Below are positions 22,017 to 34,292 of a DNA stretch of 64,000 nucleotides, piece after piece. The notes under the pieces are model-generated. The model had not been told where the DNA came from and made no database searches. It was given only the letters and a program-made list of their open reading frames with translations. Every line of letters begins with the position of its first letter. The first letter of the stretch is position 1. Source of the DNA: Schistocerca nitens (Eukaryota > Arthropoda > Insecta > Orthoptera > Acrididae); the NCBI RefSeq assembly GCF_023898315.1, contig NC_064616.1, positions 539,949,602 through 540,013,601 of the forward strand, given 5' to 3'. The position numbers were made by a program, and so were the translations under genes.

Positions 22017-22969
22017 CAAAAGAAAACAATGTGGAGACAACCGAGTCGTCCTTTGTAGCAATTTGATTTGAAAATTGTTCTACCTTCTTTCTGGTACTGG
22101 TAAACCTTCCCGTCCACAGTTATTTTCTGGCGACAGGACAGTCAGTACCTCACAAGGAGAGGGTTAATATAGGCCTATTTAAACCACCCGTGCGGTTCAC
22201 AAGAACCGAGATAAAAACCGCAAGTTTCTCTGGATACCCAGGTGTGATGTTCGATTATAAAGGTTTCTTATTCTGTATTTTGTGTACGATGACGAAAACG
22301 GCGCAACTAAGTATTAGAAATAAAAAAAATACTGTGAATTGAATAAAAGTAGTGAATAACGTCAGTTTGATACACAGTAAAAAAACATGTAAGAAGTGGA
22401 AAAAGATTCGAACCTATATCCCTCTGCCTGTCATGAATTATTTTAACCTGTAATAGGTGCCAATTCTCTGATTAGTGCCTTCGGTTTTAATGCTGTAGTA
22501 CATAAAGACAGATTATTAATTCTTTACCCGTAATGTGTTTACTCATTCTGATATTCCTGGCTACTGTAAGTGTTCTAAATATTTCATTACGGCAATACAA
22601 AACTAGTGATCACTTCGCACTCATTTTCCATTATGATTTGGCGGGAATAACACAACAGTATCATATGGGTAAGAGTCTTATCCTTGTATATAAAGTAAAC
22701 AAGGTGTTTCTCGACTGGATAGCAGTGCGGTCTATCGCTAGTGCGGACCGGTTCAACTTATTTCACCTCAGCTACACTATATCGGCGATTGCTGCGCAAA
22801 CAAGTTTTCCACGATCGCGTACATCACCATTACTCTACCACGCAAACACAGTGTAGCGCAGAGCTGTTTGTGATCCTGTTTCCAAGGAGAGCCACGGAAA
22901 TGGAGGCAACAGAGCGCATCACTACGAGACTGCCACGCCAGAAGAAAATGTATGACCACAGCATTTACG

Positions 22970-23209
22970 GAGGACGAGGAGATTACTGTTTAACGTCCCG
23001 TCGACCACGAGGTCATTAGAGACGGAGCACAAGCTAGGATTAGGGAAGGATATCAGCCGTGCCCTTTCTAAGGAACCATCTCGGCATATGCCTGAAGCGA
23101 TTTTGGGAAATCACGGAAAACCTAAATCAGGATGGCCGGACGCGGGATTGAACCGTCGTCCTCCCGAATGCGAGTCCAGTGTGTTAACCACTGCGCCACC
23201 TCGCTCGGT
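22970..23209 (-). repeat. tRNA-derived SINE (third family) with 12-bp target duplication, copy A only
   Basis: Read on the minus strand it starts ACCGAGCGAGGTGGCGCAGT, has box B GGTTCAATCCC near 23140-23150 and ends in GTTAAACAGTAATCTCCTCG. The duplication ACAGCATTTACG stands at 22958-22969 and 23210-23221. Copy B keeps the unoccupied site (GGCATTTACGAAAAG near 54870-54884), which proves a clean insertion after A and B separated. Confidence 0.96.
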
Positions 23210-24179
23210 ACAGCATTTACGAAAAGACTATGTAACATCAGTATTATCTTATTTTAAATTAGTTTTTGTAATACCATTAAGCCTGATGAGGAGGTAATAA
23301 ATGGAAACATGTTGCTAAATAAATAAGTAATACAATAGTTGACAAAGTTTGTGACTGCTGGCGGTAATAAAAAAAAGTCTACATATCTTACACCATCGCA
23401 AAATGTAACTGGAACTGGGTCTCGGCTGCGAAGACGACGTATTGCCACTCATGTGTCCAGTGTCGTAAGGCGGACCCCTGTCGGCAACCTCTCTCTGTTA
23501 AGTTCCCAAAGAAAGCTGTAGCAATGGTCACTGTGCTAAGAGTCTGTTGTGCTCCAAACGTCGCCTCACTGTTCTTGTGGACACTTGCTTGCGGCAAACA
23601 AGCCCATTCCGTAGCGGAAATAGCTCTACATTCGATCGCGGCCAACTGCACAATATTTCTTCCTCTAGGGTGCTAGATGCGTCCGAAGGTTTAGATCCTG
23701 CATGACATACCGTAGGATACTGATAAAGGTGACTGAGATACCGCGGAACGATAAACTACAGCCTCAGTAGGACACGATTTGGCCGCTGCCGAATTCAGAC
23801 GTGTGATGGTGGGCGTTTCTCCGTCCATAGATCCATCTTCTCACAAACAAAAATCCTCAAATGGGTTTTCTGCATCATATCACGCTGTGTAATCTTTCCT
23901 CATATAGAGAATGGACACAACGTTACTATTACTCACCCCAGCTTCGAGCGCTTGCGCTGAAATTCTAGTGATTTACGTATTGAATAGCTGCAGCAGACTA
24001 CATATCCTTGTTCGTTACTTTGCATGTAAACCGGATTTCAGAATAATGATATCGCTGGCAGCTGGAACTGGAACACGATGTGACTCTGCTTTGCTGACCA
24101 GTATAAAAAATGGAGAGGGAGTATTTTGTTGTCAGTAGATAAATAGTAACCAAAGAATGGGTGGATCAGGAGACCTCAG

Positions 24180-24376
24180 AGGAGAAGGATGAGATTAGTG
24201 TTTAACTTCCCGTCGACAACGAGGTCATTGGAGACGGAGCACAAGCTCGGATTCTGGAGGGAATGGGAAGGAAATCTGCCGTACCCTTTGAAAGGAACCA
24301 TACCCCAATTTGCCTGAAACGATTTAGGCAAATCGTGGGGAAAATAAATCGGGATGGCAGGAGACGAGTTTGAAAA
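24180..24376 (-). repeat. Old SINE fragment (third family) shared by copies A and B
   Basis: The body of the same family as 22970-23209 (GTTTAACTTCCCGTCGACAA, GGAGACGGAGCACAAGCTCG) without a good tRNA head. It recurs at 55853-56052, so it predates the duplication. Confidence 0.8.
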
Positions 24377-24429
24377 GTCAGGACAGCTCACTCACTTTGA
24401 ATGTGCTCTACTCATCGCATATCACCTGA

Positions 24430-25405
24430 CTAGCAAAACCATCAATAGCTGTTACATTCTTTCAAAGCGGCCCAAGTCCATTGTTGATTACGTGCTTGTG
24501 ATGCGGAACCGCAAAGAAATAACCATGCGCTAAAACAAGACCAGGCAGTCCACATGTACGGACAGACAGGGACCGTCGACTATTCAGGTGGATGGTTGCA
24601 AATATTTTCTTAAAATCAGCAAAGATATCACTCATGAATTCTACAATACTTCCAGCAGTCTGGTAGTACAGTATTTGTATGCAGGGAGCTAAAAAGAATA
24701 AGTTTCAAGGTTCGAGCAGCTCCTCGTAAGACACACATTCCTGGCGTCAGTCATAAGCAACGCTTGAGGTAGTGTATATGGTGACGACAGTGGACATTTC
24801 ATGACTGGAAACGAGTGATTTAACTGCTGAATCACGCTGTACTCTGTGTGAATATGACTGAAGAATTGGGATTTGGCGAATACCTGGAGAACGTTGCCTG
24901 CATCGACTGAGATGTTGGGGTGTGGGAGTGTGCCTCGTGATTAATGCATAGTCCCATTACGCGCTTATGAAAAGGAGAAATGTTTGAGAGTATGGACACA
25001 ATTTACAGCATTCTGTACTGCGTGCAGTAGACGCACAGTTCGGAGATGACAAATGTTTGTATCAGCATTACAATCCACAATCTAATAACCCATAACATGT
25101 GAGACATTTGCTTTGTAGACAGTAACAGTCTTTATATGGACTGGCCTGGCCAGTATCCTGAACTGAATGCACTGGAAAATCCTCGCCATGAGTTCGAATG
25201 TCGACTTCGCTTGAGAACCCACCGTCCAACAACACTACCTATACTAGTATCGGAGCTTGAGGAACTATACATTGTCTTTCATTCACAAACAATCACACAC
25301 TTCAATTTAAGCGTCCCAACTGGAATCAAAGCCGTCGTAAAATCTAAGGGTAGTCACACCCAAATATTAATGCCCACTAGCAGGTGTCCGGAAAATATTC
25401 ATTAG
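24430..25405 (+). pseudogene. Tc1-like transposase 2 in copy A, broken
   Basis: Blocks in + frames: VMRNRKEITMR near 24497, RAAPRKTHIPGVSHKQRLR near 24715-24771, HDWKRVI near 24799 (start of the first catalytic region, TLCV further on), FGDDKCLYQHYNPQS near 25041-25085 (the second catalytic Asp region, altered), then an intact-looking C-terminal frame from 25136: MDWPGQYPELNALENPRHEF, where the conserved PD-NP-EN is PELNALEN, so the third-position Glu is still there. The tail THFNLSVPTGIKAVVKSKG is typical. Numerous stops. Copy B has the same gene split by a LINE and a SINE. Confidence 0.85.
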
Positions 25406-27150
25406 TGTAGTCTGAAAGCTAATTAAACGATGTTATTTAAGGCAATCGTTAAGATCTCTCTTTTCTTGTGGTTGTGAATCTCTGTTCTCGACGAGACGCC
25501 ACTTACCATAGCAATCACAATAAATGTGGAACTGGAGAGATCGATGTCAAAATGGACTACACAATGGAAAATCGGTTAAATGGGAACAAAAGGATCAAAC
25601 ATAAGGCAAATGTTAAAACGAGCAATGACAGTACGATGAATTTAAATTTGACAATATTTATTGCAATTTTACAGGTGATTCATTGCATACTTCGATTTTC
25701 GCCTTTCTAAAACTTTGTTTCAGCCTTCGTGTCACGTACTAGTTTGATGCATCTCTCCACGCTTGTCTATACTACGCAAGACTTCATGTCTGCGTAGCTA
25801 CCGCTACCTCTATCCTTTGGAACCTGCTTGCTGTAGGCAGGACCTTCGTCTCCCCTTGTTACTAATCTCCCGCACCCCACACCAAACCGCCCACACCAGA
25901 ACACTCTCACATTTCCGTCGATTACCCAGCTGCAGATTCGTTGATGACTCCGGATGTGTGCTAAAAAGTGATCAATTCCTTACGTCATGCTGCGGCAAAT
26001 TTTTGCCCCAAATTTAATCAGTACCTCCTCATCAGTTGTTAGAAATCTAATCGTCAGAGTTCTGTTATCGAACCATATTTCAAATACTTCTGTTCTCTTC
26101 TTTATTGACTGTTTATCGCCCAAGTTTAGTGCTACCAGCAGTCTGCCAGTACCATAAGTTTACGTAGGGAATTAAGAAAAAAACGGGTTTCAATGTTCTA
26201 GCGGCTTTTCGCGATTCGCTGTGCTCCACAACAGCCCAGGGAATCGCCGCCGTTTGGGGAATAGGCCTCTTAAGACTAGCGGTACCTTCCCGACATAACT
26301 AATAACGCACACCTACATGCTTGATACTATGAATCCGATCTTCTCCCTTTTGGACAAGTGTTTCTTGGAGTCCTGATTGAGAACCATCCAAGTTTTTTCG
26401 TGCAGCTGCGGTCTGCTTTTCCGTCGAGGCAAAATGGTGGCTTTGCCGCTGTGACCATGTAGCCACATACGTGTCCTTGTGCATATTCAAGAAATGTGGT
26501 AATAGAATTATTATGCGTCACATAGTGACATGTAACGGAAACGTCACAGCATTTACATATCATCGATAACTGTACAGTCTCCTGTTTTCACATAAACAAT
26601 TTGTCATAGATCTTCCTCGGAGAGAAGTTATTTAATAAAGAGCAATATCTTTCACAATTACCGTCTTCATGCTATTATTTATGGTTTGGGTGAAAAGTTT
26701 ATAACATGTGTTCAAAAGAATTAAGGGTCGGAGATACTTTTGTGGAATCATGACAGCCAGTATTCGATAGAGTGAGGTGACACCTCCACGTCCCCCAATA
26801 ATTCATTGTAAAGTGTCGTTAACTCCGTTCCTATGACGTTACAAGTAAGAGCATAAAATTCTCCGTTCAAGCCATCTAAACCAATTAATTGGATTGAAGT
26901 TAGTCTTTGTTTGTAGTATATGCACTGCGCAACAAAACTAAAGGTTCACTATTTTGAAAGCTCGTCACTGTCTCTCATTGCGACGGAGAAGTTTGAAATT
27001 TGGCTCAACAGTGACAAAAGACTTCCTCTGTACTGGTGAATAAATGTGACGCCCTGCGACCTCACACTCCAGGCTTCGTGACGCTTCAAACAGCGAAGTG
27101 TCGCCACATGCTAAGAAATGGCCGAAACTCGGAAGTTGGCGTGAGGTCTA

Positions 27151-28620
27151 AGCTAGTTTAATGAAATCACACTGGCAGCATATTTCATCAAAATCCTGCC
27201 CAACGCCGTCGTGGAACAGTTACACGATGGGAAGGTCGACACACTCTTTCTTACACACTTTTCACACCTTCATTTCACTCGTTATCAGTGAAGTTCAGAT
27301 CCCAGCGTTGAAACGACCTGGATTTCTTATTGGTGGTCTAGAGAAACCTTTGGGACACACCGCCTCTCAGAATCGACACTGAAAGGCTGACGGGTGGACT
27401 AAAGTGTGTCAATGAAACCACCTCTTTACTTGGCACGTTGATTCCGCGGTTTTGACCGTCTAAAACGACAGTCTGGGGAGTGTTAGCAGTGTCGAATGCT
27501 GTCAGAAACTGTCAATATGTTGCTCATGTCATTGTACTGTTGTTTTTGAACGTGAAGTATGTGGGAATCAAGTTGCCTACGGAACCGGTGGTTTCACCGG
27601 CACCCTTTATCTCATCACCTAAGATCTGTACTTGTTGATTTTAAGCGTTTCTGTGTCTGAAAATTTTTCCTCCACCACCCATAAGTAATCTGCGTGATTT
27701 CAACGCCGAGCGTCGTGGTTCTGAATTGTTTAGCAAATGCGTCAACCTAAGGTGTGAAATGTGTGTAAGAGGGCTTGTGACACTCTAATGTCGTGTTAGA
27801 AGTATACAAAGGCGTTAGACAGAATAGTCGTGAAATCTGCTCCCTATGTGACATCCATATCCTACCTTGTACCTCACATAAACTTCTGAACTCTGGTGTT
27901 ATTCGCATGTGTCGGCACTTTCCTGACTGATACGTCGCTGAGCCCGAGTGTGACGTCGCAAGGCACCACGCCTTTGCATCGTTACAGAGAAAGATCGTAG
28001 ACATCTTTGAAAAAAATTTCGAACTTCTCCGTTGTAGTGGGAGATAATTTTTAGAACATAGTCATCCTTTATTTCTGTTGCGCAGTGTATTTCTTCGTCG
28101 GTGGTGCTAGTTACAAGGTCGGCGTTGTTACTCGAGTTGACCATCGGATGAATGTAGGATAAAAGCGACTCATCTGCCATCGAATCAGTTACTTGCCGGA
28201 AGTAAAAGCCATACAGTATTGCAACACATTGGTTCCGATAACCGCTTGTTCATCGTTTTCCTGCCTCCATACATCGTTAAGAGTACGGGGAAATTTTTAT
28301 TTACCTCTCTTGGCTTCCCCGATGGTATATTAATCTCGTGTAGTTAACTGTATGAGATCAATCAGAGACAACGCTCGCCGCATATTTCTCTCTAAGGATC
28401 GTTGTACTAAAGCTTCAATTTTAGCTGTTTGCAATGGATCCCACGGGGTTACTATATGATTTTTAACCCTCTTTTATGCAACATACTTGTCCGTCTACCT
28501 GTTTAGTAAAAATGTTTTGCAACTGATATTAACAAGAGACTTGAATATTTATAAGCAGTTTATAACTGTGTGACAGTGCAACATTAACTAGGTTCTTGTC
28601 GGACTTCTTATTAGTGGTGG
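27151..28620. other. Probable continuation of composite repeat A; gene-free
   Basis: The sequence runs on from the composite repeat without a visible border. Minus-strand frames at 27747-28004 and 27899-28180 (with TDEEIHCATEIKDDYVLK) belong to no family I know. Copy B ends at the window edge, so the border cannot be set. Confidence 0.35.
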
Positions 28621-29526
28621 TGCATGGGGGCTTAATTATATATAATGCAAATATTTTTAGTAGTTGTATGTTGGCCCTGAGTAGTATTAGTATGCAATCT
28701 GACTCCATAGAATAACAACAAAGGATGAAAGGAAACTTCCGTTAATACAATTGATTAATTGAGTCCCCAGCAACTATAAAAGCTACGAATCAACAAAGCA
28801 CAAGTGTAACTGTTCTGTGCGTGGAAGTGTGATTCAACGTACACATCTGGCACGGTTTTTCCTCAATACGACACGATATTTTAAACACCATTTACAATAA
28901 AGTAATTGAAAAACCAGAAATACTATAATTGCACATAGAAACCAGAATTACAGTCTAATACATGAGCACAGGCCAGATGCTTTGTTAACTGAACCTGAGA
29001 CCAAGAGGCATTGTTATTTAGGAAATTCGAATTATATTTTTTTTTTACCTTCATATATATTGACGAAGACTACACTGTGACCATTGCAACATCCCCAATC
29101 AAACAGCATCTGCTGTCTCGCCCAAAAGAACAACTGCACACGACATGCTCTCAACTAGTACTGCTATCGACATCCTCTCAACAGGCACTGCTCACGGGCA
29201 ACCTCAGAACTACTACTGCCCACGGCAACTTCTGAACTACAACTGCCAGTGGAGGCGGCTGAATAATACTCTTTGGCGCAACCTCTGGCGCTGTGACTCA
29301 ATGCCGGCCGCGGTGGCCAAGCGGTTCTAGGCGCTTCAGTCGGGAACCGCGCTACTGCTATGGTCGCAGGTTCGAATCCTGCCTCGGGCATGGATGTGTG
29401 TGATGTCCATAGGTTAGTTAGGTTTAAGTTGTTCTAAGTTCTAGGGGACTGATGACCTCAGATGTTAAGTCCCATAGCACTCAAAGCCATTTGAACCATT
29501 TTGTGACTCAGTGTAGCCACCTTTCA
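28621..29526 (-). repeat. 3' LTR of outer gypsy element (with SINE inside)
   Basis: Begins TGCATGGGGGCTTAATTATA and ends AGTGTAGCCACCTTTCA on the + strand, giving TG...CA ends. Without the SINE at 29301-29501 and its duplication it is about 700 bp. It matches 45175-45896 over its full length except for the 24-bp hairpin present only in the other LTR and scattered substitutions. Confidence 0.93.
29301..29501 (+). repeat. Main-family SINE in the 3' LTR, 9-bp target duplication
   Basis: Head GCCGGCCGCGGTGGCCAAGC, box B GGTTCGAATCCTGCC near 29369, tail ending TTTGAACCATT. The duplication TGTGACTCA stands at 29292-29300 and 29502-29510. The other LTR has a single GCGACTCAGTGTAG at this place, confirming the empty site. 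Confidence 0.97.
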
Positions 29527-29782
29527 TATGCCCCTCCTCCACGGGCTAGAATTTGATGGTATTTTTGCCAGGATTGGTGGTGAAAATACCACCAAATTCG
29601 TCCAAAAAAATACAGACAAAGATAAAAGATATTATTAATAAGTAAATGTCACATAACTGAATAAATTTTTACTTTGCACTGATCCTTCAATAACCTAATA
29701 TATAAAATAGAGTAAGGAATACAAATGCTTGCATACAGGTAATTTACATAATACGTAGTTTACACAAGAATCATTCAATCAA

Positions 29783-30325
29783 TGGCACCAGAAATGACGA
29801 ATAGGTGTAGGTAACAGTCTCATAACATTTCATAAACAGTAAATACACAAAAAATCAGTTTATACAAAAATTCACGTAAAATTTTTTTAATAGTTCAATA
29901 AACAGGTAGCACTCAGAGTAGTTGACAGTTCCTACAGTAGCACCCAGCAATGGTCAACAGGTGCAAATATAAGTCTCATAACATTTCATCAGCAGTATTA
30001 AAACAGCTCCAACAGTGGCACCCACCAATGTTGAACAGGTGCAGACAGCAACAAGTGACATTATTTCAGTAGCAGCAGTTCCATCAGTGGCACCCAGAAA
30101 TGTTGAACAGGTGCAGGTAACAGTCCATAATATTCACTTCACTAATCAGACAGTTCATCAGAGTTCATAAGCAGAAATTAAACATTTCCAAGTGGCACCC
30201 ATCATGTTGAACAAGTGCAGGTAACAGTCCATAATGTTCACTATCACTAATCAGACAGTTTATCAGAGTTTATCAGCAGAAATTAAACATTTCCAAGTGG
30301 CACCCACCAATGTTAATACGTGTAA
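29783..30325. repeat. Irregular repeat array in 3' region of the outer element
   Basis: The motif TGGCACCCACCAATGTTGAA followed by CAGGTGCAG recurs with variation at about 29783, 29938, 30017, 30088, 30193 and 30298, spaced 70-155 bp. The last units also share ACAGTCCATAAT and CATTTCCAAG, so larger segments were duplicated. It is non-coding. Confidence 0.8.
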
Positions 30326-30660
30326 GCACGAACAACAGTTTGAATGCACTCACAATTGCTTTTACAAAATTATTTTCAATGCTCTTACATAAAACATACA
30401 AATTATAATAAACACACAAGTGATATCAGATAATTGTCATATTAACTATGACAATACACAAATAAGAGTCAACCTATACTATTTATGCGTGTCAGTGCAA
30501 GCCACCACAAACAAGTAAAATAATATTTAGGATGTAGGTCGGTACCAATTATTTGCGATTGGGAAAGGAAAACACACAAAACACACTCACTCATCTTTCT
30601 AGTTGAATAGTGTTAACTGTGTAAATGCAATTGTGTCAAAAATTTGATGTTCAACATGTG

Positions 30661-30773
30661 TATCAAGTAGTAGTGGCAATAGTGTATAACAGTCAATAAT
30701 AGTTGTCAACGTCATAGTCATCATGTCAAGACCAATGTTTTCCAAGCCAAATCAAATGTACGGTTGCTGAACA
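30661..30773. repeat. 113-bp exact direct repeat, copy 1
   Basis: Identical base for base to 39584-39696. Both lie in the outer element, one on each side of the inner element. With the inner element removed the copies are about 774 bp apart, so this was a local duplication in the outer element. Confidence 0.95.
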
Positions 30774-30899
30774 ACTGTCAGTGTGCCAAGATATGCAAAT
30801 ACTTCCTCTCTCCTAAAAAAAGTATATACTGCTTATTGATTTAACAAAGTGTGTGTGTAGACAGTCTTCTTTCTACTTGAGTGTTCTAGTCTGCCATCT

Positions 30900-31448
30900 T
30901 GTAAGTAGGTTGTTTAGGTTTTTTTATTGGTAACGCCACCTCTGTATGAAAATCACTGGCTGTGCTGTGTGCAGTCTGTGGCTGCTTTGCATTGTTGTAA
31001 TACTCGCCATTGTAGTGCTAGGCAGCTGGCTGTGAACAGCGCGTAGCGTTGCGCTGTAGGAGGTGAGCCGCCAGCAGTGGTGGATGTGGGGAGAGAGATG
31101 GCGGAGTTTTGTAATTTGTCATGAACTGCTATGTATATGATGATATCAAGGTAAATACATTGTTTGTTCTCTATTAATATCTTTCATTTGCTAACTATCC
31201 CTATCAGTAGTTAGTGCCTTCCATAGTTTGAATCTTTTATTTAGCTGGCAGTAGTGGCGCTAGCTGTATTGCAGTAGTGGGAGTAACCAAGATTTTTGTG
31301 AGGTAAGTGATTTGTGAAAAGTACAGGTTAATGTTAGTCAGGGCCATTCTCTTGTAGAGATTATTGAAAGTCAGATTGCGTTGCGCTAAAAATATTGTGC
31401 GTCAGTTTAAGCACAGTCGTGTATAAATAGTTCAAAGGGGACGTTTCA
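30900..31448 (+). repeat. 5' LTR of inner element
   Basis: Matches 38488-39044 closely over the full length; marked differences are a few substitutions and small indels (for example CTGTAGGAGG versus CAGTTGGAGG near 31055). Just after it, TGTCGACACTTAGCCGAGG (31451-31469) is a worn version of the primer-site spelling TGGCGACCG of the outer element. Confidence 0.92.
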
Positions 31449-31739
31449 TATGTCGACACTTAGCCGAGGATACCTCACTGGAATCTTCTGATTTTTTTCT
31501 TGTAGTTTGTGTAATTAGTGTAGCTTTTGTTTATTGCTAGCGCGTAATTGTAGAGAAAATCTCCTTTGTGGTTGCAGTCTTTCATTGTTGTACAGTAAAA
31601 CAGTTGTGGTATGCATGTAGATTTGCACCAAGTATTTCGCAGTTGCAATTAACTAGATATTATTTTCAGTGCTATGTTAATGTGTTCCCCTATTTTAGCT
31701 CTTCAAATTGTGTTTTTCTGTGTTGTCGTGTGAAACACT

Positions 31740-34097
31740 GTGACAATAATGGCGTGTGAAAAACGTAATACTAGGCTCCAAAGTAAACTGCGAAATGACA
31801 GTGAAAACGAAAGCAGTGTGTTAGCGCCACCGAGTAATGAATTAACTGATGTTCAAAGTAATAATTTGGTAATTGTGCATAGGGAAATGGAGCGGGCGGC
31901 AAACAATGGCGTAGACAGTGAAACAATCAGTGAGCAGGGAAGCATTATCGATCGATCGGTCGGCGACAGCTCGCCTCAGGAATCCGAAATGACAGGAAAC
32001 AATCTCGCAAATGCTGTGGATTCAGGATTTGGGTCCTCACCGTTTTCTCAAATAAGTCAAGACACATTTTCTGCTTGTCAAAATGTGAATGTTGCCGGTC
32101 CAACTTCACTGCCGAAAAGCACTAAGAACGTGTTTCAGACACCAGTGCATTGTTATTACAGTTAATGCAACGAATGGGACAAAGGCTACAAAAGTTAGAC
32201 ACAACGCTTGAACAAAATCAGAAACAAATGGAACAAAATCAGAGTCAAACACAGCAAAAGTTAGACACAGTGGAACAAAATCAGAGACAAACACAGCAAA
32301 AGCTTCAAAAGTTAGACACAATGGAACAACACCAGAGACAAACACAGCAACAGCTTCAAAAGTTAGACTCATTGGAGCAAACTCTTGAACAAACACGTGA
32401 GGATTTAACTACTGAGTTACATCACATTGAATCGAAATGTCAAAAAGTCTGTAACGACGTAAAAACCCAAATTTGTGAGCATTTTCAACCTATTCTTTCG
32501 CGTCGTGAAAATGCACTACAGAATCACGAAGCAGCCATAAAAGAACTGCAAACTATTGTTCATGAAAATCATGAGACCTTGCAAGCTAAATTAGACTCAG
32601 TTGCATCTACCGATTCGGTCAAAAACTCAGGAAAACTTAAAAGACACAGTATACACTCTGAAACTTGGTTCAGAAAAACACACTGAGGAAATAAGTACAC
32701 TATCGGATAAAGTAGCCGAACTTTCAGATCAGTTCACTAATTTATCTACGAAGGTAGATAATAATCTGAATGACACAAAACCGGTACTCTTTAATGACAC
32801 AGAAGAGTGCGAACAAATTAGGAAATTCAATCAAAATCAAATCAATATACAGTACTAAAGAGAAATCCGGGAAGTAGAAGATCAGTTGGCACAAGTAATA
32901 CAAAAATTACAAATTTCAGAAGACACTCGCGCTCCAACACGGGAAGAGAGACTTAGAAATACAGAAAAGACGCAAAATAATAACACAGGGCATTTCGGAA
33001 GTTATGAAAGAAACTGGCAATGTGCGCCGAATTTTGAGATGGAACGGCCGACACGACCTAACAATGACCGATATGCGACTCGCCGACATGATGATTTTGA
33101 CTATAAGCTGTTCATTACTACACGTAAATTTAAAACGTTTAAGAATTCTGGCAACGACATTCATCCACAAGCGTGGCTCCATCAATTCTCTCATTGCATT
33201 CCTCCCAACTGGTCATTGCAGCACAGATTAGAATTTATGTGTGGCTACTTGGAGAATGAACCAGCTGTAAGAATGCGATCGGTCATTCACGATTGCCACA
33301 GTGAAGGAGAATTTTACCATGCCTTCCTCTCAGCATATTGGTCTCAAGCTACACAAGACCGAGTAAAACATAGCATCATGATGATGAAACACTTTGAACA
33401 ATCTGAATTTTCCAGTCTTGTCAAATATTTTGAAGACATGTTACACAAGAATCAGTATCTTTCAAACCCATACAGCCCCTCAGAACTCATTCGCATTTGC
33501 TTAATCAAACTGCCTGAACATTTACGACATATTATTTTAGCAGGACTTTGCAAAGACGACATTGAAGCTTTTCAGGGACTGTTACAAGAACTGGAAATTG
33601 ACACTGACAATCGCGGAACGCGAGAACAGGAGCACAACAATTACAGGTCACATCTGTCACAATTCCGCGATGACAGAAATAATACACGACAAGGCTATTC
33701 TTATAACGTAAATCGTGACCAAAACAGACACCACCCGTATGACCACCGTTGGCAGAGTAGTAATAATTACAGGGAAAGATCACCTCTCCGCGGTAATGAC
33801 TATTACAGAGACAATCAGAGAAACAGACAATATGGGAACCAAAATAATTATTATTACGGGAGACAGAATAACTTTAGACGCAACGGTCCAGCGCGCAGTT
33901 CCGATTCAGGGAGAAATTCTCCACCACGTGACCGACAAGAAAGAAACTGTGTAAACTACCGACAAAACGACAGACCTGAATTCCATCAGAACTGGCGAGC
34001 TTCAAATAGGGCAGGGGCCTCTCGTCACGGTGAATTTGTAGAAGTTAGGTCTCCTAATCCCAATAACGGCGCGCGCCAACAAAGAGACAGACAATGA
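31740..34097 (+). pseudogene. gag of inner element: coiled-coil region, capsid, Arg/Asn-rich tail (two frameshifts, one stop)
   Basis: The first frame (31740-32165) starts MTIMACEKRNTRLQSKLRND and is acidic. A frameshift near 32145 leads to 32150-32686, a repeated Gln-rich coiled coil (QNQRQTQQKLQKLDTMEQ units, about 11-18 residues each). A second frameshift near 32630 leads to a frame ending with a stop at 32856. The last frame (32886-34097, 403 codons) is intact: capsid from FDYKLFITTRKFKTFKNSG through HPQAWLHQF, LEFMCGYLENEPAVRMRSVI, FLSAYWSQATQDRVKHSI and LIRICLIKLPEHLRHIIL, then a tail rich in R, N, Y, D and Q instead of a CCHC zinc knuckle. Gag packages the element RNA; the basic tail may replace the knuckle, which is inference. 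Confidence 0.88.
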
Positions 34098-34166
34098 CTC
34101 GCACAAGCAGGCAGCCGTGTGCGCCCGCTGGCTCCGAGAAATATAACATAAGACGCTAGCCTCGAG

Positions 34167-34292
34167 AAAAATTTTAGCATTCTTTACCGACGTATACCGC
34201 ATGATAATTACGTTCAAGTTGAAACTCTGAGTACTGTGAATAGTAAAGGTTTACACCACATTTCACATGTAAAACCGTTTATTGAAAGATAA
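34167..34292 (+). pseudogene. Integrase C-terminal tail of inner element (rest of pol deleted)
   Basis: The frame from 34167 to the TAA at 34290 reads LYRRIPHDNYVQVETLS ... SKGLHHISHVKPFIER. It is homologous to the end of the outer element's integrase (IIHDNTVEVETLKSL ... SKGIHHISNVKIFVE). It begins only 70 bp after the gag stop, so a deletion removed almost all of pol. Confidence 0.88.

Larger units (their letters stand above)
20808..27150. repeat. Composite repeat, copy A (over 6.3 kb)
   Basis: From AGCTTTAAAGCATATATTTT onward this stretch is collinear with 52303-64000 (copy B). Landmarks shared: the Tc1-like block at 21040, the frame at 21705-22016, TCAGCTACACTAT near 22768 versus 54678, GGGTCTCGGCTGCGAAGACG at 23417 versus 55090, the second Tc1-like block at 25136 versus 61962, and TTTGAAATTTGGCTCAAC near 26993 versus 63845. 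Copy A lacks the LINE and two SINEs of B and has one SINE of its own. Copy B leaves the window while the match still holds, so the true right end of A is beyond 27150. Between the named parts (22017-22957, 23222-24180, 25406-27150) I see no gene. Confidence 0.9.

Noticed and set aside
22383..22440. GATTCGAACC-containing stretch (minus-strand box B) in both composite copies
   Set aside because: No head, tail or duplication could be delimited; the copy B version has lost the box B. It may be an old SINE head but is not supportable as a feature.
29783..30325. CRISPR-like or satellite array
   Set aside because: Units and spacings are irregular, spacers are related to each other, and the sequence lies inside a eukaryotic LTR element.
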